From positions 186,001-250,000 of the forward strand of contig JACCEP010000003.1 of NCBI GenBank assembly GCA_013416395.1: 64,000 nucleotides of DNA, written 5' to 3'. Shown one piece after another: positions 33,265 through 42,406 of this stretch (positions within the stretch are counted from its first letter, which is position 1; each line of letters opens with the position of its first letter). The stretch comes from Alcaligenaceae bacterium. GTDB lineage: Bacteria > Pseudomonadota > Gammaproteobacteria > Burkholderiales > Burkholderiaceae_B. The notes beneath the pieces are model-generated. The model was not told the origin of the DNA, did no database searches, and saw only the letters and a program-made list of their open reading frames with translations. Both the position numbers and the translations under genes were made by a program.

Positions 33265-33402
33265 TTACCCGCCGGCGGCTGCGGTCTCGGCCAGCACATC
33301 ATCCGCGTTCAGTTCGACTAATAGCTTGGCGACGGCTCCAACCCGCGTCACGCGGCCGGCTCGGCTGTCTGCAATCGCTTCCTTGGTTTCTTTCCTGCCC
33401 AT
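33265..33402 (-). CDS. Small protein resembling a RelB/DinJ antitoxin C-terminus
   Basis: A 45-residue frame starting at ATG 33402 with a GAGAGG ribosome site 7 bases upstream. Residues 4-35 (beginning ETKEAIADSRAGRV and followed by a Val-Ala-Lys-Leu-Leu-Val-Glu-Leu-Asn-Ala-Asp segment) resemble the C-terminal end of RelB/DinJ-type antitoxins, which would neutralise a RelE-like toxin. No toxin partner is next to it; sequence to its left (minus-strand downstream) is the rearranged integrase region. It could be a remnant of a toxin-antitoxin pair lost in that rearrangement, or a small intact protein. Confidence 0.4.
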   Translation of the reverse strand: MGRKETKEAIADSRAGRVTRVGAVAKLLVELNADDVLAETAAAGG

Positions 33403-33613
33403 CGCACACCTCTCGCGGATATCGCCCAACCCGTTTTATTCAAATGAAGCCACAGATAGCACGGCTATACAGGTCAAAGGGTACTACGTTGCGTGTTATC
33501 CCCGGAAAAAGACACGACGACCACCTTCCTGGCGTAATCCATCTAAGCCTTGGCTGGCCGACGCCGTGGTGTTGCCGTCGAGATTTGGGGTTCATTTGAG
33601 TGTGCTAAATGGT

Positions 33614-33639
33614 AAACTTGGCCAAACTTTGGAAAACTT
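33614..33639 (+). promoter_or_regulatory. Three AAACTT repeats at exact 10-bp spacing
   Basis: AAACTT occurs at 33614, 33624 and 33634, one helical turn apart, ending 30 bases before the small helix-turn-helix gene. Equal 10-bp phasing places all copies on one face of DNA, which fits cooperative binding by a small DNA-binding protein, most simply the adjacent one. An operator or excisionase-binding array is inferred. Confidence 0.5.
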
Positions 33640-33669
33640 AGCCGCGTAACACCAAGCGAGCCACCTGAC

Positions 33670-33870
33670 ATGAACCAACCCGATAGCGGAATTCTCACGC
33701 TGGATGAAGTGGCGATATACCTTAAGGCAGGGAAGAAGACCGTGTACCGGTTGGCCCAGCAGGGAGAAATACCGGGATTCAAGCTGGGCGGAACCTGGCG
33801 GTTTCGCCGCAGCGAATTGGATCGCTGGATTGCCGCGCAGATAGCAGAGAAAATGCAGGACAAGACATGA
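33670..33870 (+). CDS. Excisionase-family helix-turn-helix protein
   Basis: 66-residue DNA-binding protein with a single winged MerR-like HTH_17 domain: LTLDEVAIYLKAGKKTVYRL, then GEIPGFKLGGTWRFRRSELDRWI. Almost the entire length is domain. Such proteins act as excisionases or as regulators of adjacent genes. It is the first gene after the damaged integrase region and lies 52 bases before the methyltransferase gene, so it may regulate the defence operon. The AAACTT repeat array upstream is a plausible binding site. The ribosome site is weak (GAGCCACC). Confidence 0.88.
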   Translation: MNQPDSGILTLDEVAIYLKAGKKTVYRLAQQGEIPGFKLGGTWRFRRSELDRWIAAQIAEKMQDKT

Positions 33871-33922
33871 GCACCCCGCAGAACAGCAGCGGCCAGGTGG
33901 CTACACCCCGAGGGGAGGCCCT

Positions 33923-36721
33923 ATGAACGCCGTAGAAATTGAACAAGCCATCACCGATCTTGCGGAGCAGCCCTTTGACCCCGCAGAGTTCCCCTACGCC
34001 TTTCTTGAGGCGTTTGGCAACAAGGCGACGACCATCAAGCGCCTGCGTGCAGGGGCGTCGAACAAATCCGACCTTGGCGGTGTGCTCCAGACCAGCAACA
34101 TCCACATTCTGAGCTGCGACACTGGGCAGGTCACGCAGACCCTGGCCGCCCTCAAGGCCAGCCCGGCCACGAGTAAGGCCAAGGCCAAGTTCATCCTTGC
34201 CACCGATGGTTCGGATTTCGAAGCCGAAGACCTGGGCAGTGGCGAGACCGTCGCCTGTGCCTTCAAAGACTTTCCCGACCACTTCGGCTTCTTCCTGCCG
34301 CTGGCGGGCATCAGTACTGTTCGCCAGATCAGCGAAAACGCCTTCGACATCCGCGCCACCAGCCGCCTCAACCGCCTGTACGTTGAACTGTTGAAAGACA
34401 ACCCCGAATGGGGCACGGCGGAGCGCCGCCACGACATGAACAAACTCATGGCGCGGCTGATCTTCTGCTTTTTCGCCGAGGACACCGATATTTTCATCGG
34501 CAAGGGGCGCTTCACCGATACCATTGCGCAGATGAGTGAGCGCGACGCCTCCAATACGCACGAGGTCATTGCCACGCTGTTTCGCGCCATGAACACTGAG
34601 CGTGAAGCGCGGGCCGCTGCCGGTATTCCGCGCTGGGCGGCAGAGTTTCCTTACGTCAACGGCGCTTTGTTCTCAGGCAGTGACGAGGTGCCGCGCTTCA
34701 GCCGTATCGCCCGCTCCTACCTGCTGCACGTCGGCGGGCTGGAATGGACCAAGATCAATCCGGACATCTTTGGCTCGATGATTCAGGCCATTGCCGAAGA
34801 CGAAGAACGCGGCGAGCTGGGCATGCATTACACCAGCGTGCCCAACATCCTAAAGCTGCTCAATCCGCTGTTTCTCGACGACCTGCGGGAGAAGCTGGAA
34901 GAGGCCGGCGAAAACCCGCGTACTCTGCTGAACCTGCGCAAGCGCATTGCCCGTATCCGCGTATTTGATCCGGCTTGTGGTTCGGGCAACTTCCTGGTCA
35001 TCGCCTACAAGGAAATGCGCGCCATCGAGGCGGAGATCAACAAGCGGCGCGGCGAAACAGATCGTGCGTCTGATATCCCGGTTACCAATTTTCGCGGGAT
35101 CGAGCTACGTGACTTTCCAGCGGAGATTGCACGCCTCGCGCTGGTCATCGCCGAGTATCAGTGTGATGTGCTGTATCGAGGCCAGAAGCTGGCGCTGGCT
35201 GAATTTCTGCCCTTGCGCAACGAGAACTGGATTACCTGCGGTAACGCGTTGCGGTTGGACTGGTTGAGTATCTGCCCCCCGACAGGGGCGGGCGTGAAGA
35301 TGCAAGCTGATGACTTGTTCGAGTTACCACTCGATCAGGCCGAGATCGACTTCGAAAACGAGGGGGGCGAGACTTACCTATGCGGCAATCCGCCGTATGC
35401 GGGTAAAGGGAAGAAGTCGCCTCAGCAGCTTGACGATATGGAGCACCTTCTCGGCTCACGAGGAGTCAAGCATGGCTACATTGACTATGTAGGGTGCTGG
35501 TTCGTGAAGGCCGTTGAATACGGGACGCACACCCAAGCGTCGTTTGCCTTCGTGGCGACAAACTCCTTGTGCCAAGGTCATCAGGTTCCGCTGATCTGGC
35601 CTCTTCTTTTTGGGGGTGGCCATCAGATTATCTTCGCTCATACATCATTCAAGTGGTCCAATCTTGCAAGCAAGAATGCGGGCGTAACGGTGGCGATCAT
35701 CGGGCTGTCTCGGACGCTGAAGCCGACACGGCAGCTCTACGCGACTTCGGACGACGGCACCGTCACCGTTAGACAGGTTCCGCACATCAACTCCTACTTG
35801 GTAGGTGGCTCCGACATCTTGGTGGTCAAGAGCTCATCCCCGATCAATGGGTTGTCGCCAATGGACCTCGGCAACATGCCTTACGACGGTGGCAATCTAC
35901 TCCTTTCCAGATCGGAGCTTGCAGCCCTGAATCTGCGACCCGAGCAACAGCGCAACTTCATTCGTCGTATCTACGGGTCCAAGGAATTCATTAACAACTT
36001 AGAGCGCTACTGTCTATGGATTGAGGGCGATCGACTTGATGGCGCTAAAAGTGTGCCCGAGATTGCAGACCGTATTGAGAGGGTTCGCGCCATGAGATTG
36101 AGGAGCTCGGATGCTGGCGGTAGGGCAATGGCAGCGCGACCCCACCAGATGCGAGAGATGCGGACTGCCCAGAACCTAGCGCTTGTCATGCCTCGAACCT
36201 CCTCCGAGTCACGTTCGTACCTGCCTGCAGGAGTCTTGGATGCGTCGAACATAGTGTCTAGCGAGGCTTTCGTTGTTTTCGACGCGCCGCTTTGGCAGTT
36301 GGCGTTTCTCGCTTCTCGTATTCACTTGATTTGGATCGCCACGGTTTGTGGCCAGCTTGAGACACGTTACCGTTACTCGAATGTCCTTGGCTGGAACACC
36401 TTTCCTGTGCCAATGCTCACGGATAAAAACAAGGCCGACCTCACCCGTTGCGCCGAAGATATCTTGTTGACGCGCGAGCATCACTTCCCCGCGACCATCG
36501 CGGACCTGTACGACCCCGAGAATATGCCCGCTGACCTGCGTGCCGCCCATGATCGCAACGATGAAGTGCTGGAGCGCATCTACATCGGTCGGCGCTTCAA
36601 GAACGACACCGAGCGGCTGGAAAAGCTATTTGACCTTTACACCAAAATGACGGCGGCAGCTGAAAAAGCACCAAGGAAGAAGGACACGGCAAGAAGAGCA
36701 GTCGCGAGGAGGAGGGCATGA
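33923..36721 (+). CDS. MmeI/YeeA-like adenine DNA methyltransferase
   Basis: 932-residue class I DNA methyltransferase. An N-terminal region (about 1-180) and helical spacer (about 185-320) precede the catalytic domain, with SAM motif FDPACGSGNFL at about 348-358 and the amino-methyltransferase motif NPPYAGKG near 488. A target-recognition region and a helical tail with basic end follow. This is the MmeI/YeeA layout. I see no PD-(D/E)XK motif in the N-terminus, so it is probably a modification-only enzyme, fitting the separate nucleases downstream. The ATG at 33923 follows GAGGCCCT. It overlaps the next gene by 4 bases and heads an eight-gene operon. The expected product is N6-methyladenine at an unknown site. 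Confidence 0.9.
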   Translation: MNAVEIEQAITDLAEQPFDPAEFPYAFLEAFGNKATTIKRLRAGASNKSDLGGVLQTSNIHILSCDTGQVTQTLAALKASPATSKAKAKFILATDGSDFEAEDLGSGETVACAFKDFPDHFGFFLPLAGISTVRQISENAFDIRATSRLNRLYVELLKDNPEWGTAERRHDMNKLMARLIFCFFAEDTDIFIGKGRFTDTIAQMSERDASNTHEVIATLFRAMNTEREARAAAGIPRWAAEFPYVNGALFSGSDEVPRFSRIARSYLLHVGGLEWTKINPDIFGSMIQAIAEDEERGELGMHYTSVPNILKLLNPLFLDDLREKLEEAGENPRTLLNLRKRIARIRVFDPACGSGNFLVIAYKEMRAIEAEINKRRGETDRASDIPVTNFRGIELRDFPAEIARLALVIAEYQCDVLYRGQKLALAEFLPLRNENWITCGNALRLDWLSICPPTGAGVKMQADDLFELPLDQAEIDFENEGGETYLCGNPPYAGKGKKSPQQLDDMEHLLGSRGVKHGYIDYVGCWFVKAVEYGTHTQASFAFVATNSLCQGHQVPLIWPLLFGGGHQIIFAHTSFKWSNLASKNAGVTVAIIGLSRTLKPTRQLYATSDDGTVTVRQVPHINSYLVGGSDILVVKSSSPINGLSPMDLGNMPYDGGNLLLSRSELAALNLRPEQQRNFIRRIYGSKEFINNLERYCLWIEGDRLDGAKSVPEIADRIERVRAMRLRSSDAGGRAMAARPHQMREMRTAQNLALVMPRTSSESRSYLPAGVLDASNIVSSEAFVVFDAPLWQLAFLASRIHLIWIATVCGQLETRYRYSNVLGWNTFPVPMLTDKNKADLTRCAEDILLTREHHFPATIADLYDPENMPADLRAAHDRNDEVLERIYIGRRFKNDTERLEKLFDLYTKMTAAAEKAPRKKDTARRAVARRRA

Positions 36722-38064
36722 ATCACGTTGGGCCTTTGCAGCCAGCATACGATTTCTCTCCCGCGCCCAAGCCTGTCCGTCTGCTCCAGGGTACAGCGGA
36801 ACTGGAGTGGCGGGATAAGAGCTATTCCGGAAATGCTGACGTGTTGCTGCAATTTCTTCCCAGTCCGCGTGTGACCCTTCATGCGTCGCTTCGAGGTGCG
36901 ACGGAGGCAGATGCATTCCGTTTTTGTTTCGATGAGTCGGAGGATCAATCGCTTTCCTTCAATGGCCAGAAGGTTGAGGGGTTTCGTGTGAAGAGCAACG
37001 CACATGATGTCATATTGGAATTGCATTGGATGCCTCGGTTCGAGCCGCTGGCGTTGAGTGACATGCACTCCAAGACTTCGGTTGCGGCAATCTTTCACCT
37101 CTTTAATTTTCCTGATTTCCGTGGTGGCCAGCATCAGACATCTGCACCTGCAGGGTGTGCTTTGTTAGTGCTGGAATCTGAAGAATGGAGAATTTCCCTT
37201 CAAGAACTACCGGATGGTGCTGCGCGTGAAGCTTGGGATCGAATCAAAGCCGAAGGTGGTTGTTTCCTGACGCATATGGTGAAGCTGGAGCGCAAGGACG
37301 GCGAGCTGTTCTCGGGGGACGATGCCAGCGAGCAATGCTATCTCCTTAACAACTTCCTCTCATTCATCAAAGGTGGAAAGTGTGCGCCTGTATGTGGGGT
37401 GGGAGCCGATGCTGCAGGCGCGACGACGTGGAAGACCTTTGCTTCCCCGCATGCTATCAAGCCGCCTTATTCGTGGTTCAACCCGTTCAAAGCGAGTCAA
37501 GCTGAACTTCTCTTCCCGCTGTTCGTAAAGCGTTGGCAGCAGTCGGAGGAGTGGAGGGACTGTCTGCGATCGTCAATCTATTGGTATGCACAGGCCAACA
37601 CGAATGGCGGTTCGCCGGGTATCGATGCGGCTATCATCCTGGCACAGTCTGCCTTGGAGCGATTGGCATACCACTACCTTGTGGTGGATCGTAAGATGAT
37701 CTCTGGTAAGGGTTTCGATGACTTGCGTGCTTCCGACCGGCTGCGAATGTTTTTCACCGTATGTGGGATTCCGAACGAGATCATGGATACCACACCGGAC
37801 ATCCGTCAAGCGAATGACGCCTTCAGAAAAGAGTCCAAGTGGGTGGATGCGCCGCACGCCATCACAGACATCCGAAATTCTCTGGTTCATCCCGTTAGCA
37901 AGAAGAAAGTGCACGATTGCTACGTGGATGCATGGAAGTTGAGCCTGTGGTACCTGGAGTTGTCTGTTCTGGCCTTGTGCGGCTACGACGACACCTATAC
38001 CAGTCGGTTGACGGCGAAATACGTGACTGATTCAGAGAACGTGCCGTGGGGAAAAAAATCATGA
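36718..38064 (+). CDS. HEPN-domain protein, putative ApeA-like RNase effector
   Basis: 448-residue protein. The N-terminal half (about 1-280) is beta-rich and unfamiliar, beginning after a Pro-rich start; the C-terminal part (about 285-430) is helical and holds RNSLVHP at 386-392, the R-x4-H motif of HEPN ribonucleases with a polar Asn after Arg. A preceding helix with AQSALERLAYHYLV fits the HEPN bundle. Proteins with this layout (large sensor plus C-terminal HEPN) include the anti-phage protein ApeA, which blocks infection by killing the host. It overlaps the methyltransferase and the nuclease gene by 4 bases each. Its codon usage seems slightly more AT-rich than its neighbours. The RNase activity is inferred. 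Confidence 0.7.
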   Translation: MNHVGPLQPAYDFSPAPKPVRLLQGTAELEWRDKSYSGNADVLLQFLPSPRVTLHASLRGATEADAFRFCFDESEDQSLSFNGQKVEGFRVKSNAHDVILELHWMPRFEPLALSDMHSKTSVAAIFHLFNFPDFRGGQHQTSAPAGCALLVLESEEWRISLQELPDGAAREAWDRIKAEGGCFLTHMVKLERKDGELFSGDDASEQCYLLNNFLSFIKGGKCAPVCGVGADAAGATTWKTFASPHAIKPPYSWFNPFKASQAELLFPLFVKRWQQSEEWRDCLRSSIYWYAQANTNGGSPGIDAAIILAQSALERLAYHYLVVDRKMISGKGFDDLRASDRLRMFFTVCGIPNEIMDTTPDIRQANDAFRKESKWVDAPHAITDIRNSLVHPVSKKKVHDCYVDAWKLSLWYLELSVLALCGYDDTYTSRLTAKYVTDSENVPWGKKS

Positions 38065-39134
38065 GCACCGATGATGCAAAACCCGTCAAGCTGACACCAG
38101 TGCCTGAAGGCTACGTCGATTGGCTGGCCGAGCTGAAAACCCGCATCCACACAGCCCAGCAACGCGCTGCGCTGGCGGTCAACCGTGAACTGGTGCTGCT
38201 GTACTGGCAGATTGGCCAGGACATCCTTGCACGGCAGGCCGCGCAGGGCTGGGGTGCGAAAGTCATCGAGCGGCTGTCGCAGGACTTGCGTTCGGCCTTC
38301 CCGGAGATGAAAGGCTTTTCCCGCGCTAACCTGATGTACATGCGGGCGTTCGCGGCGGCTTGGCCCGACGAGCAAATTGTCCAACAGGCTGTTGGACAAT
38401 TGCCCTGGGGTCACAACCTCGTGCTGCTGTCGCAGTTAAAAGACCCGGTACAGCGGTTGGCCTACGCTGAAAGCGCCATCCAGCACGGCTGGTCGCGCAA
38501 CGTGCTGAACATCCACATCGAAACCCGTTTGCTGGAGCGTAACGGCAAAGCAGTGACCAACTTTTCGGCCACCTTGCCTGCGCCGCAGTCCGATTTGGCG
38601 CGTGAATCTCTGAAAGACCCATATCGCTTCGACTTTCTTGGTTTGAGCCGCGAAGCGGGTGAGCGCGCTATCGAAAATGCGCTGGTCAAACACGTCACCG
38701 AATTCCTACTGGAGCTGGGTGCTGGTTTCGCTTTTGTCGGGCGGCAGGTGCTGCTGGATGTGGGTGGTGATGAGTTTTTCATCGACCTGCTGTTCTATCA
38801 CCTCAAGCTGCGCTGCTATGTGGTCATCGAACTGAAGGCCGGTAAGTTCAAGCCCGAGCATCTAGGGCAATTGGGCTTTTACCTGACGGCTGTGGATGCG
38901 CAGGTCAAACACGCGCAGGACAACCCGACCATCGGCCTGCTGCTATGCAAGAGCAAGAACAAGGTCGTGGCCGAATACGCGCTGCGTCAAAATAATCAAC
39001 CACTGGGCGTGGCGGAATACAAACTGATTGAATCCCTGCCGCCGGAACTGGCGACAGATTTGCCAAGCATCGAACAGATCGAGCAAGAGCTGATGGGTGA
39101 TGCAGATACAGCCAATGCGGACGACGAATCATGA
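38061..39134 (+). CDS. YhcG-family (DUF1016) PD-(D/E)XK nuclease
   Basis: 357 residues from the ATG at 38061. The N-terminal DUF1016_N domain (about 20-170), with LLYWQIGQDILARQ and FSRANLMYMRAF, is followed by the C-terminal nuclease domain, with D242 in FFIDLLFYH and E257-L-K259 in VVIELKAGKFKPEH: a complete PD-(D/E)XK core. A helical linker with ALVKHVTEFLLELG joins them. YhcG-type proteins are often encoded inside or beside restriction-modification loci. The start overlaps the HEPN gene (ATGA) and its end overlaps the helicase gene (ATGA), so expression is coupled. DNA is the likely substrate. Confidence 0.9.
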   Translation: MSTDDAKPVKLTPVPEGYVDWLAELKTRIHTAQQRAALAVNRELVLLYWQIGQDILARQAAQGWGAKVIERLSQDLRSAFPEMKGFSRANLMYMRAFAAAWPDEQIVQQAVGQLPWGHNLVLLSQLKDPVQRLAYAESAIQHGWSRNVLNIHIETRLLERNGKAVTNFSATLPAPQSDLARESLKDPYRFDFLGLSREAGERAIENALVKHVTEFLLELGAGFAFVGRQVLLDVGGDEFFIDLLFYHLKLRCYVVIELKAGKFKPEHLGQLGFYLTAVDAQVKHAQDNPTIGLLLCKSKNKVVAEYALRQNNQPLGVAEYKLIESLPPELATDLPSIEQIEQELMGDADTANADDES

Positions 39135-41191
39135 CCATCGACAACACTATCAAACAACGCGCTGTTCCCTCCGTTTCCGTTAGCTATGCCCGCAATGGTG
39201 TCTCGACCAAGGCGAATGCCCTCGGGATGCGGCCCATGCAAGAGCGAGCCTTTGAAAAGCGCGGCGAGCAATATCTGCTGATCAAGTCGCCACCGGCATC
39301 GGGCAAGAGCCGTGCGTTGATGTTCGTGGCACTGGACAAGCTTGAAAATCAGGGCATCAAGCAGGCAATTATCGTGGTGCCGGAAAAGTCCATCGGGGCC
39401 AGCTTCAACGACGAACCGCTGTCGAAATACGGCTTCTGGGCCGACTGGCACGTTGAGCCCAGGTGGAACCTGTGCAATGCGCCGGGTAACGACAACGGCG
39501 GCAAGGTCAAGTCGTTAGGCGCGTTTCTCGAAAGCGATGACAAGGTGCTGGTCTGCACCCACGCGACCTTCCGCTTCGCGGTCGATAACTATGGCGTAGA
39601 GGCGTTCGACGACCGGCTGATTGCGGTCGATGAGTTCCACCACGTTTCAAGCAACCCTGACAACAAGCTTGGCTTGCACCTGGGGCAGTTCTTCGAGCGG
39701 GGCAAAACGCACATTGTCGCCATGACGGGTTCCTATTTCCGGGGCGACGCTGAGGCCGTGCTCGCGCCGCAGGACGAGTCGAAGTTCGATGTCGTCACCT
39801 ACACCTATTACGAGCAGCTCAACGGCTACGAGTACCTCAAGCAACTCGACATCGGTTACTTCTTCTACAGTGGGCCTTATGTCGATGACATTCTCAATGT
39901 CCTTGATCCTGCCGAGAAGACCATCATCCACATCCCCAACGTCAATTCGCGTGAAAGCACGAAGGACAAGATCAAGGAGGTGGAGCACATTCTCGGCGAG
40001 CTTGGCGATTGGCAAGGAGCAGACCCCGCGACAGGCTTCCAGCTAGTCAAACGTCCCGATGGCCGAGTGCTGCGTATCGCTGACCTGGTGGACCCAGCCA
40101 GTCAGGCCAAGATACAGGAAAGCCTTCGTGCGGCAGAAATGAAGGTGGATCGCGACTATGTGGACATCATCATCGCGCTGGGCATGGCGAAAGAGGGCTT
40201 CGACTGGATTTGGTGCGAACACGCGCTAACTGTGGGCTACCGCGCCAGCCTGACCGAGGTCGTGCAGATCATTGGCCGTGCCACCAGAGATGCACCGGGC
40301 AAGGCCCGAGCACGGTTCACCAACCTGATCGCTGCGGTAGATGCGACCGAGGAGGCGGTCACCGAGGCCGTCAACGATACCTTGAAGGCCATCGCAGCGA
40401 GCCTGCTGATGGAGCAGGTATTGGCCCCGCGCTTCGAGTTCAAGCCCAAGAACTCCGACAGCGGCCCGACGCCGGGCTTTGACTATGGCGATGGGGGCTA
40501 TGACCCGGATCGCTGCAATTTTGGTGTCAACGAGCAGACCGGGGCCTACCAGATCGAGATCAAGGGCCTGGCTGAGCCCAAAAGCCAGGAGGCTGCGCGT
40601 ATCTGCCAAGAAGACTTGAACGAAGTGATTGCAGCTTTTGTGCAGGACAAGCCCACCATCGAGCGCGGCCTGTTCGATGAGGAGTTGGTGCCCGAAGAGC
40701 TGACGCAGGTTCGCATGGGCAAGATCATCAAGGACAAATACCCCGAGCTTGACGCCGAAGATCAGGAGGCGGTGCGCCAGCACGCCATCGCCGCCCTCAA
40801 CCTTACGCAGCAGGCCAAGCGGCTTGTTACTGACGGCGAAAGTGATGGGTCGCCCAATACGGCCTTGCTCGACGGCGTACGCCGCTTCGCGATGGACGTG
40901 CGTGAACTGGATATTGACCTGATCGACCGCATCAACCCCTTCGGCGAAGCCTATGCCATCCTCGCCAAGACCATGAGCGAAGACAGCTTGAAGCAGGTCG
41001 CAGCGGCCATCTCGGCCAAGCGCACCACAATCACGCCTGACGATGCCAAAGTGATCGCCAAGCGCGCGGCTGAGTTCAAACGCGAACGCGGGCGGCTTCC
41101 ATCGGCAACCTCGCAAGATGCCTGGGAAAAGCACCTTGCCGAAGGCGCAGCCGCATTCATGCGCTTTAGGGCGGAGGGGCGCTATGAGTAA
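39131..41191 (+). CDS. DEAD/DEAH-type superfamily 2 helicase
   Basis: 686-residue helicase/translocase. Walker A-like SPPASGKSRA (about 53-62), motif II DEFH (167-170), motif III-like MTGSYFRGD, and motif VI QIIGRATRDAPGKAR are present in a two-domain RecA core (about 30-440). The DEFH variant in place of DEAH or DEAD recalls helicases of Type III-like and phage-defence loci. The C-terminal region (about 440-686) has no recognisable nuclease motif; it is acidic and helical. It starts at an ATGA overlap with the YhcG gene and overlaps the GIY-YIG gene by 8 bases. It most likely moves DNA for the nucleases next to it. Confidence 0.88.
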   Translation: MTIDNTIKQRAVPSVSVSYARNGVSTKANALGMRPMQERAFEKRGEQYLLIKSPPASGKSRALMFVALDKLENQGIKQAIIVVPEKSIGASFNDEPLSKYGFWADWHVEPRWNLCNAPGNDNGGKVKSLGAFLESDDKVLVCTHATFRFAVDNYGVEAFDDRLIAVDEFHHVSSNPDNKLGLHLGQFFERGKTHIVAMTGSYFRGDAEAVLAPQDESKFDVVTYTYYEQLNGYEYLKQLDIGYFFYSGPYVDDILNVLDPAEKTIIHIPNVNSRESTKDKIKEVEHILGELGDWQGADPATGFQLVKRPDGRVLRIADLVDPASQAKIQESLRAAEMKVDRDYVDIIIALGMAKEGFDWIWCEHALTVGYRASLTEVVQIIGRATRDAPGKARARFTNLIAAVDATEEAVTEAVNDTLKAIAASLLMEQVLAPRFEFKPKNSDSGPTPGFDYGDGGYDPDRCNFGVNEQTGAYQIEIKGLAEPKSQEAARICQEDLNEVIAAFVQDKPTIERGLFDEELVPEELTQVRMGKIIKDKYPELDAEDQEAVRQHAIAALNLTQQAKRLVTDGESDGSPNTALLDGVRRFAMDVRELDIDLIDRINPFGEAYAILAKTMSEDSLKQVAAAISAKRTTITPDDAKVIAKRAAEFKRERGRLPSATSQDAWEKHLAEGAAAFMRFRAEGRYE

Positions 41192-42368
41192 CTTCGATCT
41201 TGATGACCTGGCAGCAGAACTGGCCGAGTTCGCGCTGCCTGAGAAGAAAAAAGGACGCCCCGCCAGCGAGGAGCGTGTCATCGCCGGCTTCGAGGAAATC
41301 CAACGCTTTACCGAGCAGCATGGGCGTGCGCCGCAGCATGGCGAAGACCGCGATATATTCGAACGTCTGTATGCCGTGCGGCTCGACCGTCTACGCGCAC
41401 TCCCGGACTGCCGTGCCTTGCTGGAGCCGCTGGACCATCAGGGCTTGCTTGCTGAGGCACAGACCGATGCCGCTTCAGCAGATGACGCCATCGACATCGA
41501 CGACCTGGCTGTCGAGCTGGCGGGCGTTGCCGACGCGGACGACATAACAGTCTTGCGCCATGTCCGAACCAGCGCCGAAAAGCGGGCCGCTGAGGAGATT
41601 GCGGATCGAAAGCCGTGCGAAGACTTTGATGCGTTCAAACCTTTGTTCGAGCGTGTGCAAACGGAAGTCAAGACCGGCTTGCGTCAGGCTCAGCCCATCA
41701 CAGCGGACAACCGAGCGATTGAAGCCGGGGATTTTTTCGTTCTCGATGGCATCACGCTCTATGTCGCCGAGGTCGGCGATCCGTTGAAAACCACCGCCGG
41801 GGAAGTGGACCGTCGCTTGCGCCTTATCTTCTCCAACGGCACCGAAAGCAACCTGTTGCTGCGCTCTCTCCAGCGCGCGTTCTACGACGATCCTGTCGCA
41901 CGTCGGCTGGCCTCGCCCGAGAGCGGACAGCTTTCCTTCGGTGGTGAGCTTGAAGCCGATGATGTCGAAAGCGGCACGATCTACGTCCTGCGCTCGCTGT
42001 CCGATCATCCCTATGTTGCGCAGCATCGAGATGTCATCCACAAGGTGGGTGTAACTGGTGGCAGAGTGGAGACGCGCATCGCCAACGCCGAACACGACTC
42101 GACCTATCTGCTGGCGAAAGTGGAAGTGGTAGCGACCTACAAGCTCGCAGGCATCAACCGCAGCCGGATGGAGAGTCTGTTCCACCGGCTGTTCGCACCT
42201 GCACGGCTGAGCATCACCATCAATGACCGTTTCGGCCATCCCGTGCAGCCGGAGGAGTGGTTTCTTGTTCCGTTGTTCGTGATTGATGAGGCTGTCGCGC
42301 GAATTAAAGATGGCAGCATCACTGGGTATATCTACGATCCCAAGGCTGCGAAGCTGGTGAAGGCATAG
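41184..42368 (+). CDS. GIY-YIG nuclease-domain protein (T5orf172-like)
   Basis: 394 residues from the ATG at 41184, which has a GGAGGGGC site 8-14 bases upstream; an earlier in-frame ATG at 41118 would add 22 residues inside the helicase gene. The N-terminal 250 residues are charged and helical (possible partner-binding part). The C-terminal domain has GTIYVLR (264-270), HKVGVT (286-291), an Arg at 298, and a Glu in MESLFHRLF (about 330), the core residues of GIY-YIG nucleases of the T5orf172/MUG113 type. It overlaps the helicase gene, suggesting a helicase-nuclease pair. A DNA-cutting role is expected. Confidence 0.87.
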   Translation: MSNFDLDDLAAELAEFALPEKKKGRPASEERVIAGFEEIQRFTEQHGRAPQHGEDRDIFERLYAVRLDRLRALPDCRALLEPLDHQGLLAEAQTDAASADDAIDIDDLAVELAGVADADDITVLRHVRTSAEKRAAEEIADRKPCEDFDAFKPLFERVQTEVKTGLRQAQPITADNRAIEAGDFFVLDGITLYVAEVGDPLKTTAGEVDRRLRLIFSNGTESNLLLRSLQRAFYDDPVARRLASPESGQLSFGGELEADDVESGTIYVLRSLSDHPYVAQHRDVIHKVGVTGGRVETRIANAEHDSTYLLAKVEVVATYKLAGINRSRMESLFHRLFAPARLSITINDRFGHPVQPEEWFLVPLFVIDEAVARIKDGSITGYIYDPKAAKLVKA

Positions 42369-42406
42369 GGCTGCGCAAATATGGCCGTAGGCCAGGAGGA
42401 TGAGGC

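Noticed and set aside
40226..41281. 351-residue minus-strand frame inside the helicase gene
   Set aside because: Antisense to a gene with intact helicase motifs; no family resemblance.
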